A stretch of 7,758 nt of DNA from Acinetobacter sp. (GTDB lineage: Bacteria > Pseudomonadota > Gammaproteobacteria > Pseudomonadales > Moraxellaceae). The stretch spans positions 1-7,758 of the forward strand of contig SSHD01000027.1 of assembly GCA_008017255.1 (NCBI GenBank), read 5' to 3'. How positions within the stretch are numbered: the first letter of the stretch is position 1; each line of letters begins with the position of its first letter. A program made the translations under genes and the position numbers. Positions 6,787 through 7,758 of the stretch are shown in pieces. The notes below the pieces were generated by a model. The model had not been told where the DNA came from. It was given only the letters and a program-made list of their open reading frames with translations, and searched no databases.

Positions 6787-7096
6787 AATACTAAAGCATT
6801 AAAGCGAATTATTTCATGCCAAAACAACCACCATAATGATAAAATTCAATTAAATTAAAAAGTTAAACCCAAGCAACCATTATCTTTCACAGCAACCAAA
6901 AATGAGTACATTTGGGCTAAATATGACTATTCATTTTGATGGCTGGGTCTAGGCTAAAGAATTCAAAACACTGCATTTAACCGCAGCAAAAATGTAAAAA
7001 AAATGAAATGGTCTAAGCAAGTAACATTCAACAAACGACTAAGAAATACGCTAAACAAGAAATAATACAAGCATTTTTAATACTTATTTTGGAATA
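6787..7096. other. AT-rich spacer without a recognised gene
   Basis: I read all frames here. The longest plus-strand start (ATG at 6902) gives only 16 codons and has no Shine-Dalgarno. The minus strand is full of stops. I see no strong hairpin, tRNA-like fold or repeat. It may be decayed sequence or hold distal regulatory DNA. Confidence 0.45.
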
Positions 7097-7126
7097 AACC
7101 CTTGCCGCTTCGTGCGCACAAGGGTT
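7097..7126. repeat. Stem-loop with an 8-bp perfect outer stem
   Basis: AACCCTTG (7097-7104) pairs with CAAGGGTT (7119-7126). Inside, CGC (7106-7108) pairs with GCG (7114-7116) around a TTCGT loop, leaving small bulges. On the minus strand it is followed by TTTATTCC, a poor but possible terminator tail. A second CAAGGGTT copy at 7150-7157 could pair with the same left arm. Confidence 0.6.
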
Positions 7127-7185
7127 CTTGATTTATTGTTTACTCATCGCAAGGGTTGATGCTTTTACCAAACCCCGTTCCTCTT

Positions 7186-7211
7186 CTGCTTTGCTACGCT
7201 AGCCAAAACAG
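7186..7211. repeat. Strong imperfect hairpin
   Basis: CTGCTTTGCTA (7186-7196) and TAGCCAAAACAG (7200-7211) flank a three-base loop. On the minus-strand RNA this gives 11 pairs, one of them G-U, with a single bulged G. It is too long and GC-containing to be casual in such AT-rich DNA. Confidence 0.55.
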
Positions 7212-7371
7212 TCACCAACATCCATTTAAACAATGCTTGTAGATTTATTTTAATTCTCTGTTTTTTATGTATTATAATTACACCTTATGCGGTGTGGTTT
7301 ATGTCATTTATGTTTTAATTTTTACTACTTATTTCAAAGCACTTTGATGCTCCGCAAAAAATACAGCCATA

Positions 7372-7401
7372 AAAAAACCCTGACTTCCATCAGGGTTTTT
7401 T
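7372..7401 (-). terminator. etfA intrinsic terminator
   Basis: A perfect 12-bp stem (7372-7383 with 7390-7401) has a six-base loop, a CCCTGA core and six A and six T at its ends. It lies 19 bases after the etfA stop in the direction of transcription. The T-runs allow termination from both strands. Confidence 0.92.
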
Positions 7402-7430
7402 AAACTTTATTTCAAAAGAATTAAAGTTTA
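7401..7430. repeat. Perfect 9-bp inverted repeat over the etfA stop codon
   Basis: TAAACTTTA (7401-7409) and TAAAGTTTA (7422-7430) are exact reverse complements with a 12-base spacer. The right arm overlaps the etfA stop codon (7423-7421) and the last codons. The left arm abuts the terminator. The stem is almost all A-T, so weak in RNA. Confidence 0.5.
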
Positions 7431-7758
7431 GATACCAATTCAGGAATAACAGTATTCAAATCACCCACTAACCAGTAGTCAGCAACACTGTTGATTGGCG
7501 CTTCTTCGTCTTTGTTGATTGCAACAATCACTTTAGAGTCTTTCATACCTGCCAAGTGTTGAATCGCACCAGAAATACCTACAGCAATGTATAGGTCAGG
7601 CGCAACGATTTTACCTGTTTGACCAACTTGGAAATCGTTTGGTACGAAACCAGCATCTACCGCAGCACGTGAAGCACCTTGAGCAGCGCCAAGTTTGTCG
7701 GCTAATGGGTCAAGTACTTTGTGGTAGTTCTCACCAGAACCTACACCACGACCACCAG
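7421..7758 (-). CDS. etfA: Electron transfer flavoprotein subunit alpha (partial, N-terminus beyond right edge)
   Basis: The minus strand gives the last 112 codons of EtfA, normally about 310 residues. With EtfB it forms the FAD/AMP heterodimer that passes electrons from acyl-CoA and other dehydrogenases to ETF-quinone oxidoreductase. The FAD-binding C-terminal domain is clear: [66 protein letters not shown] and DEEAPI, ending [13 protein letters not shown] before TAA. The [15 protein letters not shown] and GISGAIQH segments are the FAD contacts of the family. The part visible is intact. In most bacteria etfB lies directly upstream in one operon, so it should be just beyond the right edge. 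Transcription ends at the strong hairpin 19 bases after the stop. Confidence 0.96.
   Translation of the reverse strand, partial: GGRGVGSGENYHKVLDPLADKLGAAQGASRAAVDAGFVPNDFQVGQTGKIVAPDLYIAVGISGAIQHLAGMKDSKVIVAINKDEEAPINSVADYWLVGDLNTVIPELVSKL

Larger units (their letters stand above)
7097..7276 (-). ncRNA. Candidate structured RNA or dispersed intergenic element
   Basis: A perfect TATAAT on the minus strand (plus 7271-7276) would start transcription near 7264. The transcript would contain the hairpin at 7186-7211, a small CAUC/GAUG stem (7145-7160 region) showing AACCCUUG in its loop, and the terminator-like stem at 7097-7126. There is no good -35, and the block ATTATAAT is palindromic, so the direction is uncertain. 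No family is recognised. It may instead be a dispersed palindromic repeat. I see structure, and infer the RNA. Confidence 0.3.

Noticed and set aside
7165..7221. An 18-codon minus-strand frame MLVTVLASVAKQKRNGVW.
   Set aside because: It is very short, lacks a Shine-Dalgarno, and its sequence is explained by the hairpin at 7186-7211. It looks like a translated shadow of a structured element.
7287..7403. A 38-codon plus-strand frame starting MRCGLCHLCF with clustered cysteines, downstream of a TATAAT.
   Set aside because: It has no Shine-Dalgarno, runs through both arms of the etfA terminator to a stop at its edge, and has no recognisable family.

Overview
The window reads as core chromosome of a gammaproteobacterium of the family Moraxellaceae, most likely Acinetobacter. 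The main reason is the complete GyrA. Its N-terminus, QRDR context and acidic insert in the C-terminal domain match my memory of Acinetobacter GyrA better than the enterobacterial type. The AT-rich spacers and the EtfA C-terminus fit. I cannot name a species. No plasmid, phage, IS, CRISPR, tRNA or rRNA signature was found.

Layout from left to right. All clear genes are on the minus strand except one small secreted-protein gene. Positions 1-447 hold the N-terminal 149 codons of a YaeQ-family protein that runs off the left edge. Positions 508-1521 hold a GTG-started CobW/G3E-type GTPase, separated from yaeQ by a short hairpin and T-run over its stop codon. A divergent spacer follows, then a plus-strand gene for a 76-residue exported Ala/Ser/Gln/Glu-rich protein (1884-2114). 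Three successive hairpins (2129-2225) follow; the last is a strong bidirectional terminator shared with the convergent hotdog acyl-CoA thioesterase gene (2252-2773). gyrA (3075-5801) has a strong terminator, a good Shine-Dalgarno and a plausible extended -10 promoter. A six-helix membrane-protein gene lies at 6104-6713; it appears broken by one extra base in a C5 run. About 700 bases without a convincing gene follow, containing a structured block at 7097-7276. The window ends with the C-terminal 112 codons of etfA and its terminator.

The genes look like independent housekeeping units, not one pathway. Gyrase A is half of the DNA supercoiling enzyme, EtfA carries electrons from acyl-CoA and other flavoprotein dehydrogenases, the thioesterase hydrolyses acyl-CoAs, and the G3E GTPase is probably a metal chaperone. 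Only the GTPase-yaeQ pair looks like a possible operon.

I found no evidence for a new multi-gene system. The points most worth a second look are: Ile at GyrA position 81 (the classic quinolone-resistance site, normally Ser); the frameshift in the membrane-protein gene; the structured, possibly repeated or transcribed block at 7097-7276; and the SHVD sequence replacing the G4 guanine-specificity motif of the GTPase.
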